Assembly (NCBI GenBank): GCA_028875875.1 | Contig: JAGWUV010000037.1 | Coordinates: 1 to 36,055 of the forward strand | Direction: 5' to 3' | Origin: Bacteroidota bacterium | GTDB lineage: Bacteria; Bacteroidota; Bacteroidia; Chitinophagales; Chitinophagaceae | Length of the DNA stretch: 36,055 bases | Part shown: positions 26,662 to 34,551 of the stretch, piece by piece | How positions within the stretch are numbered: the first letter of the stretch is position 1 | How the letters are laid out: the number at the start of each line of letters is the position of its first letter | Notes under the pieces: generated by a model | The model's input: the letters and a program-made list of their open reading frames with translations, nothing else | Told to the model about the DNA's origin: nothing | Databases searched by the model: none | Translations under genes and position numbers: made by a program

Positions 26662-29600
26662 TTATAAACCCAGATTCACTCCCAACGTTAATCTTCTTGG
26701 CAATGGGAACTTACCATTATCAACCCCTCCGATTTCAGGAAAATTACCGCTGTATTTAGTAAAATAAGCCAGGTTATTACCAGTAACAAAGAACCTTGCA
26801 GAACGTATCTTGTTATTCAACATTCCTCTTAAAGCATCTTGTGTAAAATCGTAACTCAAAGTCAGTTCCCTTACCATCAGATAATCACCTCTTTCCCAGA
26901 AGTTTGCTGCGGGATTATTTCCAGAAGGATCAGTAGCATAATTTCTCCCCTGGTTGGCCCAATAAAACCTTGGCAATGTTCCATTTGGATTGGATGGGGA
27001 CCATGTATTCAGTACTTCTGTTGTAGAATTTTGAGATCCCTGCACCTGAGATAAACCTCTTAATTTTTCATTATTAAGGATAACGAAATTCAAAGCGTAA
27101 TCAAACTGTGCGTAAAGTGAAAATCCTTTGTAATTGATTACTGTTGAGAAGCCTCCCATTAATGATGGCACTGTTCTTCCCACATATACAAATTGCCTTG
27201 AATCGATCGTATCATTTTGATTTACCTGGTGCCAGCGTGCATCGCCCATTAACTTAAGTGTTTTGTGAGTATATGGCAGAAAAGCATTGTATACTGAAGC
27301 ATCTGCACTTAAAGCTGCTGAACTGTTATATATACCATCATATCTTGGTGCCCACACTTGTTCAGTTCCTATTCGCTGACCTTCCTGCAAACCACCTACA
27401 TACATCACTTGTCCAGGATGGTTAGGATCCCATACTTGTAAAGCTCCCTGACGGTTATTAGGCAATCCATTGTACGGTAGCTTCACTACAAAATTTCTTA
27501 CCGTATATAAATTCGTATTAAAATCTATGCTAAGCCCACCCGGCTTCACCGGCCTTAAAACTTTAGCTTTCAATTCGAGTTCAAAGCCTTTGTTACGCAA
27601 TTGACCATTGTTATACTGAATACTGGTAAAACCTGTGGTAGGATCGATTGGTAATCCTGCAATCTTGTTATACACATCCCGTATGAAATAATCAGCAATC
27701 ACCGTGATCCTGTTATTTAACACCGTAATATCTGCACCAATGTTTAAAGTAGATGATGTTTCCCACTGTAGATTACTATTGATAATATTGGGGTACCATG
27801 TTCCACCTAGACCATTATATACACTGGTAGAAGGGAATACCTGGTCTGCCGCATATGTGCCTAATGTACTTAGTGCTCCTGTTTGTCCCCAACTGATACG
27901 AGGCTTTAATACATTTATATATTTACTAATCCTACTATTCTTAAAGAAATTCTCATTCTGCATGTTCCATCCTGTAGATATGCCAGGGAAGAAACCATAC
28001 CTGTTGTTCAGCAAACGGGAAGTCCCATCATACCTGAAGTTGGCAGCAACAAAATATTTGTTTGCAAAACTATAATTCACTCTTCCGATAGCAGAAGCCA
28101 ACCTATCCCAAGCACTAAAACTGGAAGAAGCACTTTGAGGATAAAGTATGGTACTACCATTAATTATACTTGGATTTACAGAAGCAGATAACCAGGGAAA
28201 AAGATCAGTGGGGGCACCCTGTGCAGAACCATAGAAAGTATATCTTTTATAATCATAGAACTCTCCACCGGCCATCAACGTTACGTTATGTCTTCCAAAA
28301 GATTTATCATACTGTAAAAATCCATTATAGGTATAAGATATATCCCTGTAATTACTGAATGAAGCAGGACGCGTATTGTTGATAGAACCGCCGTTACCCT
28401 GTTGATAGGATTTAGTGAAATAATTGGAGTTATTATATACCATATAGCCAGATCCTGTTGCGATAAACTTAAGGTGTGGCAATATCTTATATTCAACATT
28501 TAAACTTCCGGTAAACTGTTGCTGGTTGGTATTATTAACATAAACCTGGTTCCAATAAAGCGGGTTACCTAATGTTACATCATTGGGGCCTGGTAAAATA
28601 GCACCGGATGTATCATTGTAATATCTAACAGTAGGTGCCACGCCAACAAATCTTTGCATCAACCCACCAGCACCTCCTCCGGCAGGATCAGTGTATGGTA
28701 ATAACTGGTTAACTGTATATCCATTCAAACTCAGGTTTACTTTCAGGTTCTTGTTCACATTGAGCCCACCGTTAAAATTCACACTTAATCTTTTTAACTG
28801 GGAACCAATTACTATCCCATTATCATTGATCATTCCTAACCCTAATGAAAAAGCACCCTGATCATTTGCACCTGAAAAATTAAGATAATGCTCCTGAGTT
28901 ATATTCTGCTGAAGAATCATATTCTCCCTATCTCTTACATCGCTCTCATGGTAAAGGATGCTATCCATCTGGCCTGAAACAAAAGGATTAGGATCAACCA
29001 ATACCCCCCAGCCGGGCTGTCCTACATATTTCCTGTTATTATTAGATAAAAGCTGGGTGCTATATAACCCAATTGGAGAGGTCCAGCCACTATTCACTGC
29101 CCAACCCCAAGAACCTGCATTTTGTCCTCTATCCGTATTGGCAGCGTTAGTATTACCGTCTGCCATATCAGCTTCCCATCGGCTTTCAATGCCACTTCTG
29201 TTCCAGTGAATATATTGCGCAGCAGTAAGATATTGTAAAGAATTATAACGAATAAAGTTGGTGGTATTACGATAACTATAGTTCACCTGCGTTCTACCCT
29301 TCTTCCCTTTTTTGGTGGTAATAAATAATACACCGTTAGCAGCCCTTGCTCCGTAAATAGCTAAAGAACCAGCATCTTTCATTAAGTCAATCGATTCAAC
29401 ATCATCCATATTAATACCATAAATAGAAGGCACTACGGCACCATCGAGTATAATAAGCGGACTTGAATTGCTACCATCAAATGTTGTTCCTCCGCGGAAA
29501 GTAATATTGGGAGTTGAGCCTGGTTGACCTGTGCTTTGCTGCACTCTTAAACCAGAAACAGTTCCCTGCAAAGCAGTACCCAGGTTACTGCTTGGACTTG

Positions 29601-30006
29601 ACTTTAATACATTACCGTCAATACTGGAAACAGCACCGGTTAAGGTTCTTCGGGATTGTGTACCGTATCCTACCACCACTACTTCATTGAGCTTTTGAAC
29701 ATCCGGTTTTAATGAAAGGCTAACAAACTCATGGCCTTTCACCGGTATTTCTTGGGTTAAATAGCCTGTGTAACTGAAAACAAGCAAATCGGTTTCTGAA
29801 ACCGAAATGGTGAAAGTTCCGTCAGGAAGTGTTTGTGTAGCAGCTGTTTTCCCTTTCACTAATACACTCACACCTGCTAAGGGAGTGCTATTATCTTCGG
29901 CCAGCACTTTACCGGAAATCTTTTTTGTTTGGGCCAAAATCGGAAGTGATAATAAGGTCACTACCAACCCAACAACAAACCTAAGGCAAGCAGTCTTTTT
30001 GTTCAT
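26662..30006 (-). CDS. susC: SusC/RagA-family TonB-linked outer membrane transporter
   Basis: 1114 residues. The signal peptide (to LPILAQ, about residue 26) is followed by a carboxypeptidase-regulatory-like domain (about 27-115: KISGKVLAEDNSTPLAGVSV, LVFSYTGYLTQEI). The TonB-dependent plug (about 118-235) contains NEVVVVGYGTQSRRTLTGAV, LIILDGAVVPSIYGINMDDV and the SusC signature MKDAGSLAIYGARAANGV. The rest is the 22-strand barrel ending RRLTLGVNLGL. With SusD it imports oligosaccharides or sialic acid using TonB energy. It is the first gene of the run, divergent from a GntR-type regulator; a -7 box (30040-30047) and a palindrome (30025-30039) lie just upstream. There is no extra N-terminal STN domain, so anti-sigma signalling is unlikely. 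Confidence 0.96.
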   Translation of the reverse strand: MNKKTACLRFVVGLVVTLLSLPILAQTKKISGKVLAEDNSTPLAGVSVLVKGKTAATQTLPDGTFTISVSETDLLVFSYTGYLTQEIPVKGHEFVSLSLKPDVQKLNEVVVVGYGTQSRRTLTGAVSSIDGNVLKSSPSSNLGTALQGTVSGLRVQQSTGQPGSTPNITFRGGTTFDGSNSSPLIILDGAVVPSIYGINMDDVESIDLMKDAGSLAIYGARAANGVLFITTKKGKKGRTQVNYSYRNTTNFIRYNSLQYLTAAQYIHWNRSGIESRWEADMADGNTNAANTDRGQNAGSWGWAVNSGWTSPIGLYSTQLLSNNNRKYVGQPGWGVLVDPNPFVSGQMDSILYHESDVRDRENMILQQNITQEHYLNFSGANDQGAFSLGLGMINDNGIVIGSQLKRLSVNFNGGLNVNKNLKVNLSLNGYTVNQLLPYTDPAGGGAGGLMQRFVGVAPTVRYYNDTSGAILPGPNDVTLGNPLYWNQVYVNNTNQQQFTGSLNVEYKILPHLKFIATGSGYMVYNNSNYFTKSYQQGNGGSINNTRPASFSNYRDISYTYNGFLQYDKSFGRHNVTLMAGGEFYDYKRYTFYGSAQGAPTDLFPWLSASVNPSIINGSTILYPQSASSSFSAWDRLASAIGRVNYSFANKYFVAANFRYDGTSRLLNNRYGFFPGISTGWNMQNENFFKNSRISKYINVLKPRISWGQTGALSTLGTYAADQVFPSTSVYNGLGGTWYPNIINSNLQWETSSTLNIGADITVLNNRITVIADYFIRDVYNKIAGLPIDPTTGFTSIQYNNGQLRNKGFELELKAKVLRPVKPGGLSIDFNTNLYTVRNFVVKLPYNGLPNNRQGALQVWDPNHPGQVMYVGGLQEGQRIGTEQVWAPRYDGIYNSSAALSADASVYNAFLPYTHKTLKLMGDARWHQVNQNDTIDSRQFVYVGRTVPSLMGGFSTVINYKGFSLYAQFDYALNFVILNNEKLRGLSQVQGSQNSTTEVLNTWSPSNPNGTLPRFYWANQGRNYATDPSGNNPAANFWERGDYLMVRELTLSYDFTQDALRGMLNNKIRSARFFVTGNNLAYFTKYSGNFPEIGGVDNGKFPLPRRLTLGVNLGL

Positions 30007-30024
30007 AAAAGTTTTGGTTTAGTA

Positions 30025-30039
30025 TTATGTATGACATAA
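30025..30039. promoter_or_regulatory. Candidate GntR/FadR-type operator upstream of susC
   Basis: TTATGT-ATG-ACATAA is a perfect inverted repeat and fits the GT-N(x)-AC half-site rule of GntR-family operators. It lies 19 bases upstream of the susC ATG, directly downstream of the -7 box, so a bound protein would cover the transcription start. The adjacent divergent regulator at 30184 is the obvious candidate ligand. Confidence 0.6.
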
Positions 30040-30047
30040 CAAAAATA
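30040..30047 (-). promoter_or_regulatory. susC operon promoter -7 element
   Basis: On the minus strand this reads TATTTTTG, an exact match to the Bacteroidota TAnnTTTG box, 34 bases before the susC start codon. No good TTTG-type -33 box was seen at the usual distance; the nearest is about 31 bases away, so the promoter may be weak or need help. Confidence 0.5.
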
Positions 30048-30136
30048 GAAAAAGATGCTTTCAGTTAACTTTTTTTTACAAAAAAATTTATAAATATTGA
30101 TTATCAATTAGTTATAAATTCATCTAAAAAATTAAA

Positions 30137-30165
30137 TTTGATAATCGGATAAAAATCTACTTTTG
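30137..30165 (+). promoter_or_regulatory. Promoter of the GntR-family regulator
   Basis: TTTG at 30137-30140 and TACTTTTG at 30158-30165 match the Bacteroidota -33 (TTTG) and -7 (TAnnTTTG) boxes with a 17-base spacer. Transcription would start near 30172, leaving a leader of only about 12 bases before the ATG at 30184. Confidence 0.55.
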
Positions 30166-30183
30166 ATTAAGTAATACATATTT

Positions 30184-30891
30184 ATGGAAGTATTAGATTT
30201 AAAAGAAAACCTTAAGTCAATTGATACCAGTTCCCTTGTAGATAAAGTAGAAGCCAAACTTGTCGCTCTTTTGCAAGAAAGAAAGTTGAAAGTTGGAGAC
30301 TCAATACCCAAGGAGATAGAATTAGCTGAAGCATTGGGCGTTAGCAGAACTGTTATACGAGAAGCCCTACTAAGATTAAGGATACTGGGTTTAATTGAAT
30401 CAAAAAAGAAGAAGGGGGCCGTTATCACAAGTCCTGACCTATTTGCCACTTTTGGCAAAAGCATGAATCCCCATATACTTGACCAGGAAACCTTAAAAGA
30501 GGTATTTGAAATTAGGCTGGTGTTGGAAATAGGAATGGCTGATTTTATTTTTAAGCGAATTACACCAAAAGATATTGAGGAATTAAAAGAGATCGTTGCT
30601 AAAGAACCTCCAACACCTGATCATCATCTCTTTAACATAGAACATGAGATAGCATTTCATGGTAAATTATATGAAATAACAGGTAATGAAACCTTGAAAA
30701 AATTTCAGAAATTACTGTTACCTGTTTTTGATTATGTACATAACAGTGGACTTTTAAAAAAACCAGCATCACTTAAAACATTTGTTTCACACAAAGGGCT
30801 GATCAATGTTTTAGAAACAGGATCTCCTGAATTGTTCAGGAATGCTATGCGAAACCACTTAGAAAATCATTTTGCAAGACTATTCGACTAA
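30184..30891 (+). CDS. GntR/FadR-family (FCD) transcriptional regulator, probable regulator of the sialic acid operon
   Basis: 235 residues. The winged helix-turn-helix (about 17-80) contains LVALLQERKLKVGDSIPKEI, ELAEALGVSRTVIREALLRL and a wing with ESKKKKGAVI, the standard GntR pattern. The C-terminal FCD effector domain (about 100-232) includes EVFEIRLVLEIGMADF, FNIEHEIAFHGKLYEITGN and AMRNHLENHFARLFD, with His residues expected to bind metal and ligand. It is divergent from susC and shares a 177-base control region with an operator-like palindrome. The same family includes NanR of E. coli, so response to sialic acid or a ManNAc-type intermediate is a reasonable guess, but the effector is not shown. 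Confidence 0.9.
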   Translation: MEVLDLKENLKSIDTSSLVDKVEAKLVALLQERKLKVGDSIPKEIELAEALGVSRTVIREALLRLRILGLIESKKKKGAVITSPDLFATFGKSMNPHILDQETLKEVFEIRLVLEIGMADFIFKRITPKDIEELKEIVAKEPPTPDHHLFNIEHEIAFHGKLYEITGNETLKKFQKLLLPVFDYVHNSGLLKKPASLKTFVSHKGLINVLETGSPELFRNAMRNHLENHFARLFD

Positions 30892-30980
30892 AAGATTTCT
30901 TACTCGATTTCTTCTTATCAATCTACAATGCAAAGTGCCCCATTTCTGAGACAACATTAATCAATGATTTAAAAGATTAG

Positions 30981-30992
30981 GCAAACGTTTGC
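30981..30992. promoter_or_regulatory. LacI-type operator upstream of the GH109 gene
   Basis: GCAAACGTTTGC is a perfect 12-base palindrome with the central CG typical of LacI/GalR-family operators. It lies 69 bases upstream of the GH109 ATG. An identical copy is at 34487-34498 beside the lacI-type gene. An AACGTTTG within it is one base from a TAnnTTTG box, so the operator may overlap the promoter. Confidence 0.75.
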
Positions 30993-31061
30993 ACAAGTCG
31001 CAGACATTTAATTTAACGAAATTCAATTTCTATATCATTCATTCACTCAAAACATTTACTG

Positions 31062-32423
31062 ATGTCTATCTCAAGAAGAAACTTCGTTAAAAATACCGGC
31101 ATTGCAGCAGCCGGATTTTCATTACTCGGAAGTAAAAGCTTATTGGCTAACCCTTTTGCAGACAAAGTACATATTGCATTGATCGGAACAGGTTTACGCG
31201 GGCAAAATCATTTAGAGCTTTTATTGAAACGAAAAGATGTTGAGTTGGTTGCAATATGTGATGTTGACGAACATATGCTGCAGTCTGCAACAGAACTGAT
31301 AAAGCAAAGCGGCAAACCGATGCCGAAAGTCTTTACAGGAGATGAATACGCCTGGAAGAAATTACTCGATACCTCCAAACTCGACGGGGTGGTTATTGCA
31401 ACACCCTGGGAATGGCATAAACCCATGGTAGTGGGTGCTATTCAAGCCGGTGTAAAATATGTTGCTACAGAAGTGATATTGGGCATCACCTTACAAGACC
31501 ATTGGGATGTAGTGCATACTGCTGAACAATACAATGCCTATGTAATGATGCTGGAAAATGTTTGCTATAGAAGAGACGTGATGGCGGTATTAAACATGGT
31601 AAGGCAAAACCTTTTTGGTGAACTGATTCATTTACAGGGAGGTTATCAGCATGACTTGAGAGGTGTTAAGTTTAACGATGGAACACACCCTTACGGCCAT
31701 GGCGTAGAATTTGGAGAGAAAGGCTTTTCGGAAGCCAAATGGAGAACTAACCATTCCGTTCATCGCAATGGCGATCTGTACCCCACACATGGCATCGGAC
31801 CAATTGCTAATTACATTAATATCAACAGAGGTAACCGTTTTCTTAGCTTAAGTTCCTTTGCTACAAAATCAAGAGGTCTTCATAACTATATAGTAAAGAA
31901 CGGAGGAGAAAATCATCCCAACGCAAAGCTTAATTTCAAATTGGGCGATATTGTTACTACGCAAATTGATTGCGTGAATGGAGAAACGATCATTCTTCAG
32001 CATGATACTAATTTACCAAGGCCTTATTCATTAGGATTCAGGGTACAGGGCACAGAAGGATTATGGATGGATGTACACAAAAGCATTTACATACAAGACA
32101 AATCGGCAAAAGATGATCAATGGGATGATGCAAAAACTTGGCTGGATAAATACGATCATCCGTTATGGGTAAGATGGAGTAAGGATACTGAAGGAGCAGG
32201 ACATGGCGGTATGGACTTCTTTGTAATTCATGCCTTCATTGAATCTATCAAAAGAAATATTAGCACACCATTAGACGTGTATGATGCTGCTACTTGGAGT
32301 GCCATTACTCCGCTAAGCGAAAAATCAATAGAGCTGGGGCATCAGACAGTTGAATTCCCCGATTTTACAGGTGGTCAGTGGATGTACCGAAAACCTGTAT
32401 TTGCATTGAATGATGAGTTTTAA
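31062..32423 (+). CDS. GH109-type glycosidase (Gfo/Idh/MocA fold), probable alpha-N-acetylgalactosaminidase
   Basis: 453 residues. The N-terminus MSISRRNFVKNTGIAAAGF is a twin-arginine signal, so the protein is exported folded. A Rossmann domain follows with VHIALIGTGLRGQNHLELL (36-54), VELVAICDVDEHML (60-73) and DGVVIATPWEWHKPM. The second domain carries HPYGHGVEFGEKGFSEAKWR, GDLYPTHGIGPIANYININRG and AGHGGMDFFVIHAFIESI, the pattern of GH109 enzymes. These use a tightly bound NAD+ to cleave alpha-GalNAc by an oxidation-elimination route. Tat export fits loading of NAD before secretion. It would expose mucin-type or blood-group A-like glycans for the neighbouring galactosidase and hexosaminidases. 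A LacI-type operator lies upstream; the gene ends before a strong bidirectional hairpin. Confidence 0.9.
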   Translation: MSISRRNFVKNTGIAAAGFSLLGSKSLLANPFADKVHIALIGTGLRGQNHLELLLKRKDVELVAICDVDEHMLQSATELIKQSGKPMPKVFTGDEYAWKKLLDTSKLDGVVIATPWEWHKPMVVGAIQAGVKYVATEVILGITLQDHWDVVHTAEQYNAYVMMLENVCYRRDVMAVLNMVRQNLFGELIHLQGGYQHDLRGVKFNDGTHPYGHGVEFGEKGFSEAKWRTNHSVHRNGDLYPTHGIGPIANYININRGNRFLSLSSFATKSRGLHNYIVKNGGENHPNAKLNFKLGDIVTTQIDCVNGETIILQHDTNLPRPYSLGFRVQGTEGLWMDVHKSIYIQDKSAKDDQWDDAKTWLDKYDHPLWVRWSKDTEGAGHGGMDFFVIHAFIESIKRNISTPLDVYDAATWSAITPLSEKSIELGHQTVEFPDFTGGQWMYRKPVFALNDEF

Positions 32424-32457
32424 TGTAGCACTCCTAATTAGAATAACTACACTCCTT

Positions 32458-32489
32458 TACTCCCCGGCAAACTTTACTGCCGGGGAGTA
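32458..32489. terminator. Strong bidirectional hairpin terminator
   Basis: TACTCCCCGGCA (32458-32469), 8-base loop, TGCCGGGGAGTA (32478-32489): a perfect 12-bp GC-rich stem between the convergent GH109 and GH35 genes. T tracts are poor on both sides, but the position, 34 bases after one stop and 16 beyond the other, makes shared termination likely. Confidence 0.75.
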
Positions 32490-32505
32490 TACTGAAATGA
32501 TGATT

Positions 32506-34365
32506 TCATTGAGGAGCATTTAAGTGATCGAGTACAGGATGATCTAAGGTGCTCAATCGCTTTTGTTCACGCTCATTTTGCTGATCGAACACCACTATGC
32601 TATTGAATCCCTTTTGCAACCAGCATCCCGGAACGTATAAAGTTTGCTGCGGACCTATATGCCAGAACCTTCCAATATGATGACCATTAACAAACACAAT
32701 TCCTTTACCCCAATTTTTCATATCCAAAAACGTATCACCTACTTGCTGTAATTTGAAATTAAATACATAAAACAAGGGATGGCCGACAACCTTTGCGGTG
32801 TTACTGTAATGCCTTAGATCAGGCTGGGTTTCTAAAGGAGCAGTATACATTTTCCATGGTCCAGTAATAATAGTTTCATTAATCATCACATTACCTATAA
32901 TACCTTTTAAACTTTCAATCATCTTAGCACCATAGTTGATTCGTCCCATGCTCTCTACAAGAATATCCAGTCTGGCATGAGCAGGTATGTCAACATCCGT
33001 TTGTAACTTATTGTAATACCGGTTGATTTCTCCCTCCTGAATACCATTCACATAGACAGTTGCATAATCCCGAAGCCCACTGATTATAAGTTTTCCATGT
33101 AAAGGCTGCTCCACTTGCACCGAATACAACACATAACCATTCCCCTGCCCCAATGCTTCGAATGTAAAAGGGCTGTCAGCCTGAACAGGTTTCATACTTT
33201 GCACCCAACTCAAAAAATCCACTCGTTTAGTAACCAGAACGGATGGGATTCGTATTACCGGTGCATGTTCGGGAACGGTTGGTAATTGTTTATTTGAATA
33301 GCGTTGAAAAAGGTTTCTTAACAACAAATATTTATCCATGGCCCATCCCGCTTCGTTTACAGGTGCATCATAATCGTAACTGGTAAGGTCAGGTTGTATT
33401 GGATGCACTTGCGTATAATTGGCACCACTCGTATACCCAAAGTTTGTTCCTCCATGTATCATATAAAAACTAAAGTTCACGCTATCTTTCAGGTATTTTT
33501 CTGTCTGCTTTACTATACCATCTGTTGCTGTTTTCACAAAAGGTTCTGCCCAATGATCTAGCCATCCGGGATAAAATTCTCCAATCATATAGGGCCCCTC
33601 TCCTTTATGATATTTTTTGACACTATATTTTAAACTATCAATATTATCCTCCCCGTTCGCGGAAGGCAAAATACCTTCAATATGCCCCCCTGCAAATAAA
33701 TTTCGGCCATCAGCTGTATAATAAGGGGGCCGAAAGCCTGTTGCAACCAACATCTCCTTTATTGCCTGAATGTATTGCTGGTGTTGTTGTAAAGGAATAT
33801 CCCTTCGTTGTGCTACATAAGAACCAAATTCATTTTCTACCTGTGTGAGAATAATTGGCCCTCCCTCTGAAATATGATAGCCTTTTACTTGATCGGCCAA
33901 CTTTTGAAAATATATCTTGCAGGAGTCTAAGAAAGGCTGGTTATACGTTCTGATCTCTAAGCCCCTTACAGTAGGCAGCCACCAGGGAAATCCTCCAAAA
34001 TCCCATTCGGCACAAACATATGGCCCAGGTCTTAAAATAACATACAATCCAACTTCTTTAGCTAGGTCTAAAAACTTACGAAGGTTATGGTTGTCCTTTT
34101 CAAAATTCCAAACACCCGGTGATGGATGATGATAATTCCAGAATACGTATGTAGATACTGTATTCAATCCCATTGCTTTTAACATCTGCAAGCGTTGCTT
34201 CCAATAAGGTTCTGGTATGCGGGCATAATGCATTTCGCCTGCATGAATAATAAAAGGCCGGTTATCCAGCAAGAATTTACCATCCTTAATTTGAATAGAA
34301 TGGCACTGTTCGAAAGAAGAAAAAGCGAACAATAAGAAAACGATTGTTGAATAAAAATTTTTCAT
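32506..34365 (-). CDS. GH35 beta-galactosidase
   Basis: About 619 residues from the ATG at 34365; a GTG ten codons upstream (34395) would add MIILLNDFSR ahead of the signal peptide MKNFYSTIVFLLFAFSSFEQ and is less likely. The GH35 barrel shows HAGEMHYARIPEPYWKQRLQ, LNTVSTYVFWNYHHPSPGVW, LRPGPYVCAEWDFGGFPWWL, ILTQVENEFGSY (acid/base Glu about 179) and YMIGEFYPGW (nucleophile Glu about 263), then YMIHGGTNFGY. C-terminal jelly-roll domains end with WGKGIVFVNGHHIGRFWHIG and a PGCWLQKGFN strand. It removes terminal beta-galactose, probably from glycoprotein glycans after sialidase action. A LacI-type operator sits about 120 bases upstream. It is convergent with GH109 and divergent from the lacI-type gene. 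Confidence 0.94.
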   Translation of the reverse strand: MKNFYSTIVFLLFAFSSFEQCHSIQIKDGKFLLDNRPFIIHAGEMHYARIPEPYWKQRLQMLKAMGLNTVSTYVFWNYHHPSPGVWNFEKDNHNLRKFLDLAKEVGLYVILRPGPYVCAEWDFGGFPWWLPTVRGLEIRTYNQPFLDSCKIYFQKLADQVKGYHISEGGPIILTQVENEFGSYVAQRRDIPLQQHQQYIQAIKEMLVATGFRPPYYTADGRNLFAGGHIEGILPSANGEDNIDSLKYSVKKYHKGEGPYMIGEFYPGWLDHWAEPFVKTATDGIVKQTEKYLKDSVNFSFYMIHGGTNFGYTSGANYTQVHPIQPDLTSYDYDAPVNEAGWAMDKYLLLRNLFQRYSNKQLPTVPEHAPVIRIPSVLVTKRVDFLSWVQSMKPVQADSPFTFEALGQGNGYVLYSVQVEQPLHGKLIISGLRDYATVYVNGIQEGEINRYYNKLQTDVDIPAHARLDILVESMGRINYGAKMIESLKGIIGNVMINETIITGPWKMYTAPLETQPDLRHYSNTAKVVGHPLFYVFNFKLQQVGDTFLDMKNWGKGIVFVNGHHIGRFWHIGPQQTLYVPGCWLQKGFNSIVVFDQQNEREQKRLSTLDHPVLDHLNAPQ

Positions 34366-34486
34366 TCTGCTAAAATCATTGAGTAAAATAATCACATCTC
34401 TTTTGCATTATATGTAGTAAATGGAAGACAAAAGAAGTTTCAGTTAATTTATATGAACATACAAAAAACAAACCTTCAGTTTCCAT

Positions 34487-34498
34487 GCAAACGTTTGC
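34487..34498. promoter_or_regulatory. LacI-type operator between the GH35 and lacI-type genes
   Basis: A second perfect GCAAACGTTTGC, identical to that at 30981-30992. It lies 53 bases before the lacI-type ATG and about 121 bases before the GH35 ATG on the other strand, so one protein could control both divergent genes, including its own. Confidence 0.75.
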
Positions 34499-34551
34499 CT
34501 TACTAATTAAGATCTCAAGTAGTAATCTTAAATTGCTTTCATTTCAATGTA

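Noticed and set aside
26839-29209. Frames of 60-120 codons within susC
   Set aside because: Shadow frames of a well-supported TonB-dependent transporter.
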